In this document: positions 1 to 4,805 of the stretch, piece by piece
Layout: each line of letters begins with the position of its first letter
Numbering within the stretch: position 1 is the stretch's first letter
From: a bacterium
Lineage (GTDB): Bacteria > Patescibacteria > Saccharimonadia > Saccharimonadales > UBA4665
Length of the DNA: 5,384 nt
Assembly: GCA_021778165.1 (NCBI GenBank)
Contig: JAJYCU010000051.1
Span: 1-5,384, forward strand
Direction: 5' to 3'
Translations under genes and position numbers: made by a program
The notes under the pieces: model-generated
Database searches by the model: none
What the model was told of the DNA's origin: nothing
The model's input: the letters and a program-made list of their open reading frames with translations, nothing else

Positions 1-265
1 AAATCCAGTATACATCTTCTATCCTGTCTACTAAATCCGGGTTATTAGCATCCGAATGATTAAAAATAGGAACCGTTACGACTTCGATGTCAAATCGCTG
101 GTAATGTTCTTTGGCCATTTCAAACCATTTCACAACATCTGATTCTTGACCAGCTGCTGTCGGTAAGATTGCGATAGATTTTGGATTAAATTTATCAATT
201 AAATAACGATCAATTTCATTAACATGATTAGTGAATTCACCGGAACCAAAAAGAATAATGGGCAT
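1..265 (-). CDS. Peptidase S51 / type 1 glutamine amidotransferase-like protein, N-terminal part (cut by window edge)
   Basis: Reading leftwards from the ATG at 265, 88 codons are open up to the window edge, so the C-terminal part is missing. The protein starts MPIILFGSGEFT, continues with a strand ending AILPTAAGQES, then a helix with W and MAKEHY, and a segment VVTVPIFNHSDANNPD leading to a strand that ends YWI. This order (GSGEF at the N-terminus, then LPTAA, then a VDWI-like strand expected to precede a GG[ND] turn) fits the S51 family, which includes dipeptidase E and cyanophycinase and has a class-I amidotransferase-like fold with a Ser nucleophile. The nucleophile region lies outside the window, so activity cannot be judged and the substrate is unknown. 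It is transcribed alone, with a TATAAT five bases before the ATG. Confidence 0.8.
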   Translation of the reverse strand, partial: MPIILFGSGEFTNHVNEIDRYLIDKFNPKSIAILPTAAGQESDVVKWFEMAKEHYQRFDIEVVTVPIFNHSDANNPDLVDRIEDVYWI

Positions 266-270
266 AATTA

Positions 271-299
271 ATTATAACTAGACGGTTCATATTAATGAA
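271..299 (-). promoter_or_regulatory. Candidate promoter of the S51-like gene, nearly leaderless
   Basis: A perfect -10 TATAAT (complement of 271-276) ends five bases before the ATG at 265. The -35 position at 17-base spacing (294-299) reads TTCATT, a weak match. If this promoter is used, transcription starts at or inside the first codon. A second option further upstream is TTGACC with TAAAAC at 18-base spacing, which would give a leader of roughly 30 nt. There is no convincing Shine-Dalgarno sequence. Confidence 0.4.
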
Positions 300-468
300 G
301 TTTTATTAATTTCATTTTAAAACGGTCAATATTTATTTGAAGAATTAGTGAAGAGACTAATCCCTAGGACTACATAACTAGTGAGGTATTGCTGACAGAT
401 CTAATAGAAATGGTTAATAAAACAACTAGCTACAAGTTTTGACTTTATAGAATCCCCGACTCTGAAAC

Positions 469-497
469 TTGACCTATGCTTTTCACAAAATTATATC
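469..497 (+). promoter_or_regulatory. Promoter-like pair inside the intergenic gap
   Basis: TTGACC (469-474) and TATATC (492-497) are exactly 17 bases apart. Transcription would start near 504, head-on to the Nudix gene. The downstream frame has no start codon in the leaderless position. It is therefore either a chance match, or the promoter of a small or antisense RNA running into the 3' end of the Nudix gene. This is sequence match only. Confidence 0.25.
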
Positions 498-601
498 GAT
501 AAGTTTGGAAATCAAAACCTAGCTGTAAGAACAAGCATCAAGCGGTTATCAAAATAGTGATTTACTTTAACGATATTGCAACTTGCCTCTTGTGCCTGAA
601 A

Positions 602-1063
602 TTATCGATCTTTATTCGTCATATACTTATTATTGATCAGAAAAACATCTTGGTCGGCGTGCATGTTATCGGGTATATAATCAAACCAACCCTTTTCTCC
701 GGATTCATGGTTCAATTTTATTTCTCCGGAGTAGCTATTTACTTCAAAAACCATTCCAACCGGTTGATCGAGACCATTTAAATAATGACTTGGGTATTCA
801 ATATATCCAATATTTATCAAGTCATTTACTTCAATAGACAACTCTCTTTTAGCAACTCTTGTTACAGCCATCTCTAATGATTCACCAAAAGCAACTGTTC
901 CGCCGGGTAAATGCCACTGCCCGATGCAGGGTTCAATTGCTCGCTTCGTCAGCAAAATACTACCTTTTTTGTCTTTTATGATTATTTCAATAGTTAATCT
1001 TGGTACTTTAGAATAAATATAATCAAACTCTTCTTTGGTTAAAAAATAATCTTTTTGGCTCAT
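602..1063 (-). CDS. Nudix hydrolase with a GDP-mannose-hydrolase-like degenerate Nudix box
   Basis: The protein is 153 residues, counting from the ATG at 1063. An in-frame TTG at 1072 would add three residues and is less likely. The N-terminus (LTKEEFDYIYSKVPRLTIEIII) and the following LLTKRAIEPCIGQWHLPGG match the layout of Nudix enzymes close to GDP-mannose mannosyl hydrolase (Gmm), whose usual length is about 160. The Nudix box runs from G55 to I77. G55, E61, R69 and E74 fit GX5EX7REUXEEXGU, but the RE glutamate is V70, the first Glu of EE is R73, and the Gly is S76. Gmm likewise lacks box glutamates, so the enzyme may use that family's chemistry on a nucleotide sugar, but an ordinary Nudix role or loss of activity is possible. 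It is a single-gene unit divergent from the orphan at 1188. Confidence 0.85.
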   Translation of the reverse strand: MSQKDYFLTKEEFDYIYSKVPRLTIEIIIKDKKGSILLTKRAIEPCIGQWHLPGGTVAFGESLEMAVTRVAKRELSIEVNDLINIGYIEYPSHYLNGLDQPVGMVFEVNSYSGEIKLNHESGEKGWFDYIPDNMHADQDVFLINNKYMTNKDR

Positions 1064-1083
1064 AAGTCTCAATTTATACTACC

Positions 1084-1089
1084 ATTATA
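1084..1089 (-). promoter_or_regulatory. Candidate -10 box of the Nudix gene
   Basis: A perfect TATAAT on the minus strand lies 20 bases before the ATG at 1063, giving a leader of about 14 nt. The -35 region at 17-base spacing is poor (TAGCTC). A second AT-rich hexamer, TATAAA (complement of 1073-1078), ends nine bases before the ATG and could give an almost leaderless start. No clear Shine-Dalgarno sequence is present in either case. Confidence 0.35.
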
Positions 1090-1152
1090 TCTAATGACGA
1101 CTAAGTGAGCTATGATTCTGTATCAACCCTCAAAAAAAATAATATCTATGTC

Positions 1153-1181
1153 TTGACTGACTCTTGTTAATGTGGTATTAT
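1153..1181 (+). promoter_or_regulatory. Strong sigma70-type promoter, leaderless for the 1188 gene
   Basis: TTGACT (1153-1158), a 17-base spacer and TATTAT (1176-1181) preceded by TGG give a -35, an optimal spacer and an extended -10. Six bases follow before the ATG at 1188, so the expected transcription start is the A of that ATG. This decides the start codon: the candidates at 1164, 1170 and 1182 lie inside or immediately after the promoter. Confidence 0.7.
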
Positions 1182-1187
1182 ATGTCA

Positions 1188-1892
1188 ATGAAAACTTTGG
1201 GATTTGAAGAATTTAGTTTAGGCTATGATTCAAAAAAATATTTGCAGGAAAAAGGATTCCAGGCACCTAGTCTCAATATAAATCCAACATTGCTAGATGA
1301 ACAATACTTTAAAATTGATCAAACACAACTAGTTAACGGCATAGTCAAAATGCAAAACAGTAAGCCTACCGAGATATTTTTAGATTATTCAAAAACGGAA
1401 CCCTATCTAGGTAAAGACGTTAGTCTAATTACACCTGATAAACCGGGTGTTGATTCAATTTCACATGTTCTAATCAGCCAACCAACTATTGAATCAAGCG
1501 AGAAAACTAACTCCCTGACAAACATAAACTCAAAATTTTGGTTAGGCGCACTAGCATCACAGGTCATAGCAGAAGATCAAAGCGAGCTTTCTAAAATAAA
1601 ACTAAAATCTAGAATTCATAAAATTTCGAGAATTCATGGCTTGCCTATTTTAGGAAACCTTGGAACTAATTTAACTTTTTTTGAAATATTGGGTAAAGAA
1701 TCAGCCGTTGGAATCTTAGGTGGAATGGCAGTCCAAGTATCTGCTGCGATATACTACATAGAGAAAACGGATTTTAGTATTTTTAAGAATGATGACGTTA
1801 GCAGATACGTCGTCTCAAGCCTTCAAAACAAGGCTAAAAGATTTGCTAAAAAATACCCTGTCATACAAAGATCTCTGGAAATTTCCGAGTAA
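1188..1892 (+). CDS. Hypothetical protein, orphan, with a C-terminal hydrophobic segment
   Basis: I do not recognise this 234-residue protein. The first half is polar, with many Ser, Asn, Asp and Lys (MKTLGFEEFSLGYDSKKYL, then PTLLDEQYFKIDQTQLVNGI), and looks like a small mixed domain. From about residue 124 there is a hydrophobic stretch (FWLGALASQVIAED) and a basic helix (KIKLKSRIHKISRIHG). A Gly/Ala-rich hydrophobic segment around residues 179-196 (AVGILGGMAVQVSAAIYYI) could be a single membrane or buried helix. The C-terminus is basic (NKAKRFAKKYP). There is no signal peptide or catalytic motif I can name. It is transcribed alone from its own leaderless promoter, diverges from the Nudix gene, and converges on the small membrane protein at 1946-2152. 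The reading frame is well supported by the promoter and length; the function is unknown. Confidence 0.75.
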   Translation: MKTLGFEEFSLGYDSKKYLQEKGFQAPSLNINPTLLDEQYFKIDQTQLVNGIVKMQNSKPTEIFLDYSKTEPYLGKDVSLITPDKPGVDSISHVLISQPTIESSEKTNSLTNINSKFWLGALASQVIAEDQSELSKIKLKSRIHKISRIHGLPILGNLGTNLTFFEILGKESAVGILGGMAVQVSAAIYYIEKTDFSIFKNDDVSRYVVSSLQNKAKRFAKKYPVIQRSLEISE

Positions 1893-1940
1893 TTATCTCT
1901 CCTCTCTAGATAACTAATACTTGCTTAAATGTATTTAAGC
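1893..1940. terminator. Two hairpins between convergent genes, probable bidirectional terminator
   Basis: The 53-base gap between convergent stops holds two inverted repeats: TTATCT/AGATAA (1893-1898 with 1908-1913, loop 9) and GCTTAAA/TTTAAGC (1923-1929 with 1934-1940, loop TGTA). The second can be lengthened by a G-T and a T-A pair. Neither has a clean T-tract directly after it on either strand, so termination is inferred from position and symmetry. A 9-base direct repeat, GATAACTAA, occurs at 1909-1917 and 1941-1949, flanking the second hairpin. Confidence 0.45.
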
Positions 1941-1945
1941 GATAA

Positions 1946-2152
1946 CTAAACAATCTTTTTTAATATAATTAAGAATTTTATTGTTAATGCCACCCAGGCA
2001 ATTAAATAACCAGCAAAAATTAATAAGAAGGTTTGCCGCGTAGGCATATTCTTATTTTTAATTCGTGGCATAAAAATTAAAATCAAAGCCCAGATTATAA
2101 AAACCGCTAAACTATAGGTCAGCCATGACTGAAATGCTTTATCTAAGCTCAT
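1946..2152 (-). CDS. Small two-helix membrane protein of unknown function
   Basis: This 68-residue protein has two predicted membrane helices, about residues 11-29 (LTYSLAVFIIWALILIFM) and 42-64 (FLLIFAGYLIAWVALTIKF). They are joined by a basic loop, residues 30-40, with R30, K32, K34 and R39. By the positive-inside rule the loop faces the cytoplasm and both ends face out. There are no catalytic residues or family motif I can name. It lies 40 bases downstream of the L,D-transpeptidase-like gene on the same strand but has its own perfect TATAAT six bases before the ATG, so it can be transcribed independently, though read-through from upstream is possible. The good promoter and clean two-helix pattern argue that it is real. 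Confidence 0.7.
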   Translation of the reverse strand: MSLDKAFQSWLTYSLAVFIIWALILIFMPRIKNKNMPTRQTFLLIFAGYLIAWVALTIKFLIILKKIV

Positions 2153-2158
2153 GTTTTA

Positions 2159-2188
2159 ATTATACGACTGACATACAAACTCAGTCCG
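2159..2188 (-). promoter_or_regulatory. Leaderless promoter of the small membrane protein
   Basis: The -10 is a perfect TATAAT (complement of 2159-2164), six bases before the ATG at 2152. At 18-base spacing the -35 position (2183-2188) reads CGGACT, which keeps the GACT core seen at other promoters in this window. The -35 begins a few bases after the stop codon of the upstream gene. Transcription is expected to start at the ATG. Confidence 0.6.
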
Positions 2189-2192
2189 AGAT

Positions 2193-2834
2193 TTAACGTT
2201 TGAGAGAAGTTTTAACAGTATCAATCAGATTAAGACAACCATAAGAAACTAAAATATTTTTAGTTGCCTGACTAGCCGGAGTCAACCCAATCGATTTTTG
2301 ATTGTCAAACCCACGAAAATATAGTGAAGGAACATTTTTTTTATCTGGATGAATTATTAAGATACCTGGATGCATCGGATTAATGTCGGCATAGGCCTTA
2401 CCATCCGTTAAGATTGAGTTGCTATTATTAATGGTTTGACCTAGGTTTACCTCGACATTTCCAACTGTTATGTTATAAGCCGTTTGTTTTAAACATGAGT
2501 TACCAATAGTGGTAGTCCAGTTAAGACTGCCACTAAGACCATCAACCTGACTGGCTATTTTTCCGCTAGCATGGGGATAAACTAACTCATTAACACTAAC
2601 CTCAACCAAGTACTTAAGAATGAATTTACCAATCGGACTTGAGCTTTTATATATCCCATCATATTCTCTCAATGCTTCAATCTGGGCGATCTTTTCCGGC
2701 AACCGATTCCCCTTACTTCCTTCGATGTAATTACTTATGCCAATGGCACCGACTGCAATTCCACCAACAATAGATAGTATTCCAAGACTAGCTTTAAATT
2801 TGTGTCTATTTCTATCTTTTTCGCCAACATTCAT
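2193..2834 (-). CDS. Membrane-anchored protein with a divergent L,D-transpeptidase-like (YkuD-type) C-terminus
   Basis: The protein is 213 residues. A basic N-terminus (residues 5-14) precedes one hydrophobic helix, about residues 15-36 (SLGILSIVGGIAVGAIGI), so the rest is probably outside the membrane. The C-terminal end carries YFRGFDNQKSIG and then SYGCLNL (S197, G199, C200, N202). YkuD L,D-transpeptidases, which cross-link peptidoglycan stems, have a HG...SIG segment and then S-H-G-C-[IV]-[RN]-[LM]. Here the Cys, Ser, Gly and Asn line up, but the SHGC histidine is Y198, the expected upstream catalytic His is R174, and the R-to-Cys distance of 26 residues is longer than usual. It may be a divergent enzyme using H155 or H162, a dead homologue, or an unrelated protein. 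It has its own promoter. Confidence 0.6.
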   Translation of the reverse strand: MNVGEKDRNRHKFKASLGILSIVGGIAVGAIGISNYIEGSKGNRLPEKIAQIEALREYDGIYKSSSPIGKFILKYLVEVSVNELVYPHASGKIASQVDGLSGSLNWTTTIGNSCLKQTAYNITVGNVEVNLGQTINNSNSILTDGKAYADINPMHPGILIIHPDKKNVPSLYFRGFDNQKSIGLTPASQATKNILVSYGCLNLIDTVKTSLKR

Positions 2835-2841
2835 AGAAACT

Positions 2842-2871
2842 AAGCTAACACTTTGTTCAAGACATAGTCAA
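2842..2871 (-). promoter_or_regulatory. Promoter of the L,D-transpeptidase-like gene, nearly leaderless
   Basis: TTGACT (complement of 2866-2871), 18 bases and then TAGCTT (complement of 2842-2847), which is preceded by TGT. The weak -10 is offset by the TGn extension and good -35. The -10 ends seven bases before the ATG at 2834, so the start point falls on or next to the ATG. No Shine-Dalgarno sequence lies in between. Confidence 0.5.
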
Positions 2872-2959
2872 TCATTAGCATTAAGTAAATTAAATGAAAA
2901 TTATAAAGTTTAACCGTCTGAAGACCTAAACAAGCAAAAATAAAAACCTGGCTAATTAC

Positions 2960-2988
2960 TAGACGTTATCTACTAATTATGGTATTAA
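2960..2988 (+). promoter_or_regulatory. Promoter of the TPR-like gene
   Basis: TAGACG (2960-2965), a 17-base spacer and TATTAA (2983-2988) preceded by TGG, an extended -10. The expected start point is near 2995, giving a leader of about 20 nt that carries a Shine-Dalgarno sequence. This gene therefore differs from its leaderless neighbours. Confidence 0.5.
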
Positions 2989-3003
2989 TATTATTATTAA
3001 ATC

Positions 3004-3007
3004 GGAG
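3004..3007 (+). promoter_or_regulatory. Shine-Dalgarno GGAG for the TPR-like gene
   Basis: GGAG lies six bases before the ATG at 3014, at the classical distance. It fixes the start, and is the only strong Shine-Dalgarno sequence at any start in the window. Confidence 0.75.
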
Positions 3008-3013
3008 TAAATA

Positions 3014-3763
3014 ATGGCGTCACCATTAATAGACTCGAACATTTTCGAAGTCAACAATGAAGCAAACGAACTTCACGAAATAGGTCTAAAACAAGAACTA
3101 AGCCAGGATTTTCAGTCAGCTGATTTAAGTTTTGATCAGGCCCTCAACATATTATCGTCTACTACTGAATCTGAACTGCCAGAACCGGACAGAAAAGTTC
3201 AGACGGGCAGAATACTTAGAGATAAAGGGTTTAATTTTATTAGATTCGGCATTGAGGAACATAATCTTGGTCTGTTTAGCGACGGCTATGATGACCTCAA
3301 TAAATCTGATTCAAAACTTCATAGTGCTTCCGGCAGTTTGTTGATGTACTCCGGCATTTTGGCTAGAGATGAGATAAGAGATTTTGAACAATCTATCAGC
3401 GCTGAAAGAGGTGCGACAATTAGCCTAATGGCTCGGGCAGTTACCGCTAGAGAAGTCATCTTCGAAGTCAGAAATGGCAAAAACGAAGCGGAGAGATTAT
3501 ATCGAAAAGCCCACCATAATCTAACCTACGGCGATAATGGCTACTACCGGGTAAGTAACGCCATGGTGGCTGCTAGACACGAAAAAATAAACCGCCAAAA
3601 TACAAAAATGATTCAGTGGCTATCAAAGGCGGTGGTCGGACTTGGTTTTACTATTTTTCGAGATAAAAAGAACCTAAAACCAGCTGTTTATACTTTCGGA
3701 GCTCGACTACTCGATTTATCGTCAAAATCAAAAGCTGAAAATTCGCTCAAAGCTAAACCATAA
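3014..3763 (+). CDS. TPR-like helical protein of unknown function
   Basis: The protein is 249 residues with no signal peptide. Residues 17-50 fit the tetratricopeptide pattern: G24, A36, F40 and A43 fall on positions 8, 20, 24 and 27 of the repeat. A second unit around residues 140-172 has A159, Y163 and A166 in the same spacing. The middle (residues 60-130, with GRILRDKGFNFIRFG) is helical, and may hold degenerate repeats. The C-terminal part has an amphipathic or hydrophobic stretch (WLSKAVVGLGFTIF, from residue 202) and a basic tail. TPR folds bind protein partners, so a cytoplasmic scaffold or adaptor is the reasonable guess, but the partner is not evident. It diverges from the L,D-transpeptidase-like gene and converges on the small membrane protein, whose stop codon is nine bases beyond its own. 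Confidence 0.75.
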   Translation: MASPLIDSNIFEVNNEANELHEIGLKQELSQDFQSADLSFDQALNILSSTTESELPEPDRKVQTGRILRDKGFNFIRFGIEEHNLGLFSDGYDDLNKSDSKLHSASGSLLMYSGILARDEIRDFEQSISAERGATISLMARAVTAREVIFEVRNGKNEAERLYRKAHHNLTYGDNGYYRVSNAMVAARHEKINRQNTKMIQWLSKAVVGLGFTIFRDKKNLKPAVYTFGARLLDLSSKSKAENSLKAKP

Positions 3764-3780
3764 CTAAATAACTTAGCTTT
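3749..3780. terminator. Bidirectional terminator overlapping both gene ends
   Basis: AAAGCTAA (3749-3756) and TTAGCTTT (3773-3780) form an 8-bp stem with a 16-base loop that contains the plus-strand stop codon. The right arm starts with the complement of the minus gene's TAA. On the plus strand the stem is followed by TCTTTG after three T's. Both genes end inside this structure, so a shared terminator is likely, although the stem is AT-rich. Confidence 0.55.
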
Positions 3781-4012
3781 TCTTTGAAGCTATGAAAGTC
3801 ATAATCGCTGCCGCCGCTACAAAATTCGGCACAATATAGAGAATGGCCAGTTCTTCAGAGCCAGTGAATCGAAATCCAGCATACAATGTATAAAGTAGGT
3901 AAAGTAGATACGGAATGTAGGTTAACCAACCCCGACTATTGTTAGGCAGATAACTACCACGAACGCGAATAAACCAGCTATTTTTTTTGTTTGATTTTAA
4001 TTTTTTTACCAT
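3773..4012 (-). CDS. Small two-helix membrane protein with GSYLP...GWLTYIP motif
   Basis: The protein is 79 residues. A lysine-rich N-terminus (MVKKLKSNKKN) leads into WFIRVRGSYLPNNSRGWLTYIP, followed by a helix at about residues 29-47 and a second at about 54-75 (LAILYIVPNFVAAAAIMTFI), with a short basic end. Charges suggest a cytoplasmic N-terminus. The RVRGSYLP...GWLTYIP block is familiar to me from small membrane proteins of Saccharibacteria genomes, where the function is unknown; that is recollection and was not checked. The block just before the first helix is the likely conserved, functional part. It is transcribed alone, divergent from the orphan at 4145. An AAAGG lies 11 bases before the ATG, a distant Shine-Dalgarno candidate. 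Confidence 0.75.
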   Translation of the reverse strand: MVKKLKSNKKNSWFIRVRGSYLPNNSRGWLTYIPYLLYLLYTLYAGFRFTGSEELAILYIVPNFVAAAAIMTFIASKKS

Positions 4013-4034
4013 TTATTTTTAAACCTTTAAGCTC

Positions 4035-4063
4035 AGATTAAACAGTAGTGCTAAATTTGTCAA
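4035..4063 (-). promoter_or_regulatory. Promoter of the small GWLTYIP membrane protein
   Basis: A perfect TTGACA (complement of 4058-4063), 17 bases and TAATCT (complement of 4035-4040). The start point would be near 4028, giving a short leader that contains AAAGG. The -10 is imperfect but the -35 and spacing are ideal. Confidence 0.5.
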
Positions 4064-4109
4064 ATATCAGACTAAGTTTAAAGATATCTGTGACCATGTT
4101 CCCTCTACC

Positions 4110-4138
4110 TTGACTATTATCTCCTTTCATTATATTGT
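4110..4138 (+). promoter_or_regulatory. Leaderless promoter of the 4145 gene
   Basis: TTGACT (4110-4115), a 17-base spacer and TATTGT (4133-4138), then six bases, then the ATG at 4145. The -35 hexamer, spacer and gap to ATG match the 1188 gene exactly, so both starts look leaderless. No Shine-Dalgarno sequence is present. Confidence 0.6.
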
Positions 4139-4144
4139 ATCGAC

Positions 4145-4618
4145 ATGCACCATGAGGCCTATCAATCGGGCAATACTAATAATCCAGAACTTAGTCCTGA
4201 TATTGATGATGAATATTCAGCCATGGCCAGATTCTGGACTGATAAATTACTTTATGAAAAAATCAGCCGGGAAAACCAAGACATAACTAAAATAATGGTT
4301 GCCACTTTCAATCCTCAGATTGTTAGAAATTACGATAAGTCGACTATTGCTAAATTTGAACATTTTTATCTTCTCCTCGCTAACGAACTTAGAAGTAACG
4401 ATATAAAAGTGATTGATTCTAGCTCTAAAATTAGTAGCAAAATATTCCTGAGCACGTCTAAACAAGCCGACCTAAGTCTTAACTTTATTCAAGGATGGCT
4501 AATGAGCGATCATTTGAAATCTAAAACTTGGGTTGATGATAATACAGTGATGGCTCAAACTAACCCAAAAAATGAACCTATCCAAATTTGGCCATTAATT
4601 GTCCCGGAAACTTTTTAG
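4145..4618 (+). CDS. Hypothetical protein, orphan, 157 residues
   Basis: I do not recognise this protein. The first 22 residues are polar and probably disordered (HHEAYQSGNTNNPELSPDIDD). From residue 24 it looks like a compact alpha/beta domain: a helix YSAMARFWTDKLLYEKIS, a strand KIMVATFNPQIV, a helix AKFEHFYLLLANELRS, a strand IKVID and a Ser/Lys-rich stretch. A helix LSLNFIQGWLMSDHL follows, then a closing segment with IQIWPLIVP. It has no membrane segment, signal peptide or nameable catalytic motif, so it is probably soluble. It is a single-gene unit with a leaderless promoter of the same geometry as the 1188 gene, and converges on the AcpH-like gene. A 72-codon frame on the opposite strand is its shadow. 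Confidence 0.7.
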   Translation: MHHEAYQSGNTNNPELSPDIDDEYSAMARFWTDKLLYEKISRENQDITKIMVATFNPQIVRNYDKSTIAKFEHFYLLLANELRSNDIKVIDSSSKISSKIFLSTSKQADLSLNFIQGWLMSDHLKSKTWVDDNTVMAQTNPKNEPIQIWPLIVPETF

Positions 4619-4621
4619 TAA

Positions 4622-4672
4622 ATTAGCTAGGTCTCTCAAGCTAATAATTCTATTTATACTAAGAGGTGAGAG
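4622..4672 (+). terminator. Hairpin just after the 4145 gene, candidate terminator
   Basis: ATTAGCT (4622-4628) pairs with AGCTAAT (4639-4645) around a 10-base loop that starts four bases after the stop codon. The loop bases CTCTCA (4633-4638) are complementary to TGAGAG (4667-4672), which would make an H-type pseudoknot or an alternative stem. There is no run of T's directly after the stem, so it may stabilise the mRNA end or only help termination. The rest of the gap to 4805 holds no gene that I can see. Confidence 0.35.
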
Positions 4673-4805
4673 TGCTATCATAATCGGTAAAATCGGCATC
4701 TAATACACTTAATTTACTGGACTCTATTAACCAACCGCCATTACCGGCATGAACTAAAAACAAATTACTTCACTACGTAACACCAAAGCAGGCTTTATTT
4801 TTCAA

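Larger units (their letters stand above)
266..601. other. 336-base intergenic region without a convincing gene
   Basis: This separates the Nudix gene from the S51-like gene, both on the minus strand. I see no tRNA, no long ORF and no strong terminator. It holds the S51 promoter candidate at its left end and a plus-strand promoter-like pair at 469-497. One plus-strand frame is open from 368 apart from TGA at 440 and 470 and TAA at 500. The pieces are short and resemble no protein I know, so I do not call a pseudogene. A 5-bp inverted repeat AAAAC/GTTTT surrounds a TAGCTA palindrome near 417-440, too weak to be called a terminator. Confidence 0.5.

Noticed and set aside
368..502. Plus-strand frame broken by TGA at 440 and 470 and TAA at 500, possible decayed or recoded gene
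   Set aside because: The pieces are 9 to 24 codons, the peptide is not recognisable, and the real genes contain no in-frame TGA, so recoding is not supported.
330..600. Possible tRNA in the long gap
   Set aside because: AATCCCC and similar pieces are present but there is no T-loop GTTCRA block or acceptor-stem pairing on either strand.
557..781. Plus-strand frame of 74 codons starting GTG
   Set aside because: Most of it lies antisense to the Nudix gene, it has no Shine-Dalgarno sequence or fitting promoter, and the peptide resembles no protein I know.
1164..1187. Earlier start codons (TTG 1164, ATG 1170, ATG 1182) for the 1188 gene
   Set aside because: They fall inside or right after the -10 of a near-consensus promoter, upstream of the expected transcription start.
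3132..3344. Plus-strand frame of 70 codons
   Set aside because: Shadow frame inside the TPR-like gene, which has a Shine-Dalgarno sequence and TPR residues in the right spacing.
4247..4465. Minus-strand frame of 72 codons
   Set aside because: Antisense to the longer 4145 gene, which has a good promoter; no promoter or ribosome site for this frame.
4785..4802. AAAGC-AG-GCTTT followed by ATTTTT as a plus-strand terminator
   Set aside because: Only four base pairs remain once a realistic loop is allowed, and it lies about 170 bases past the nearest plus-strand stop.
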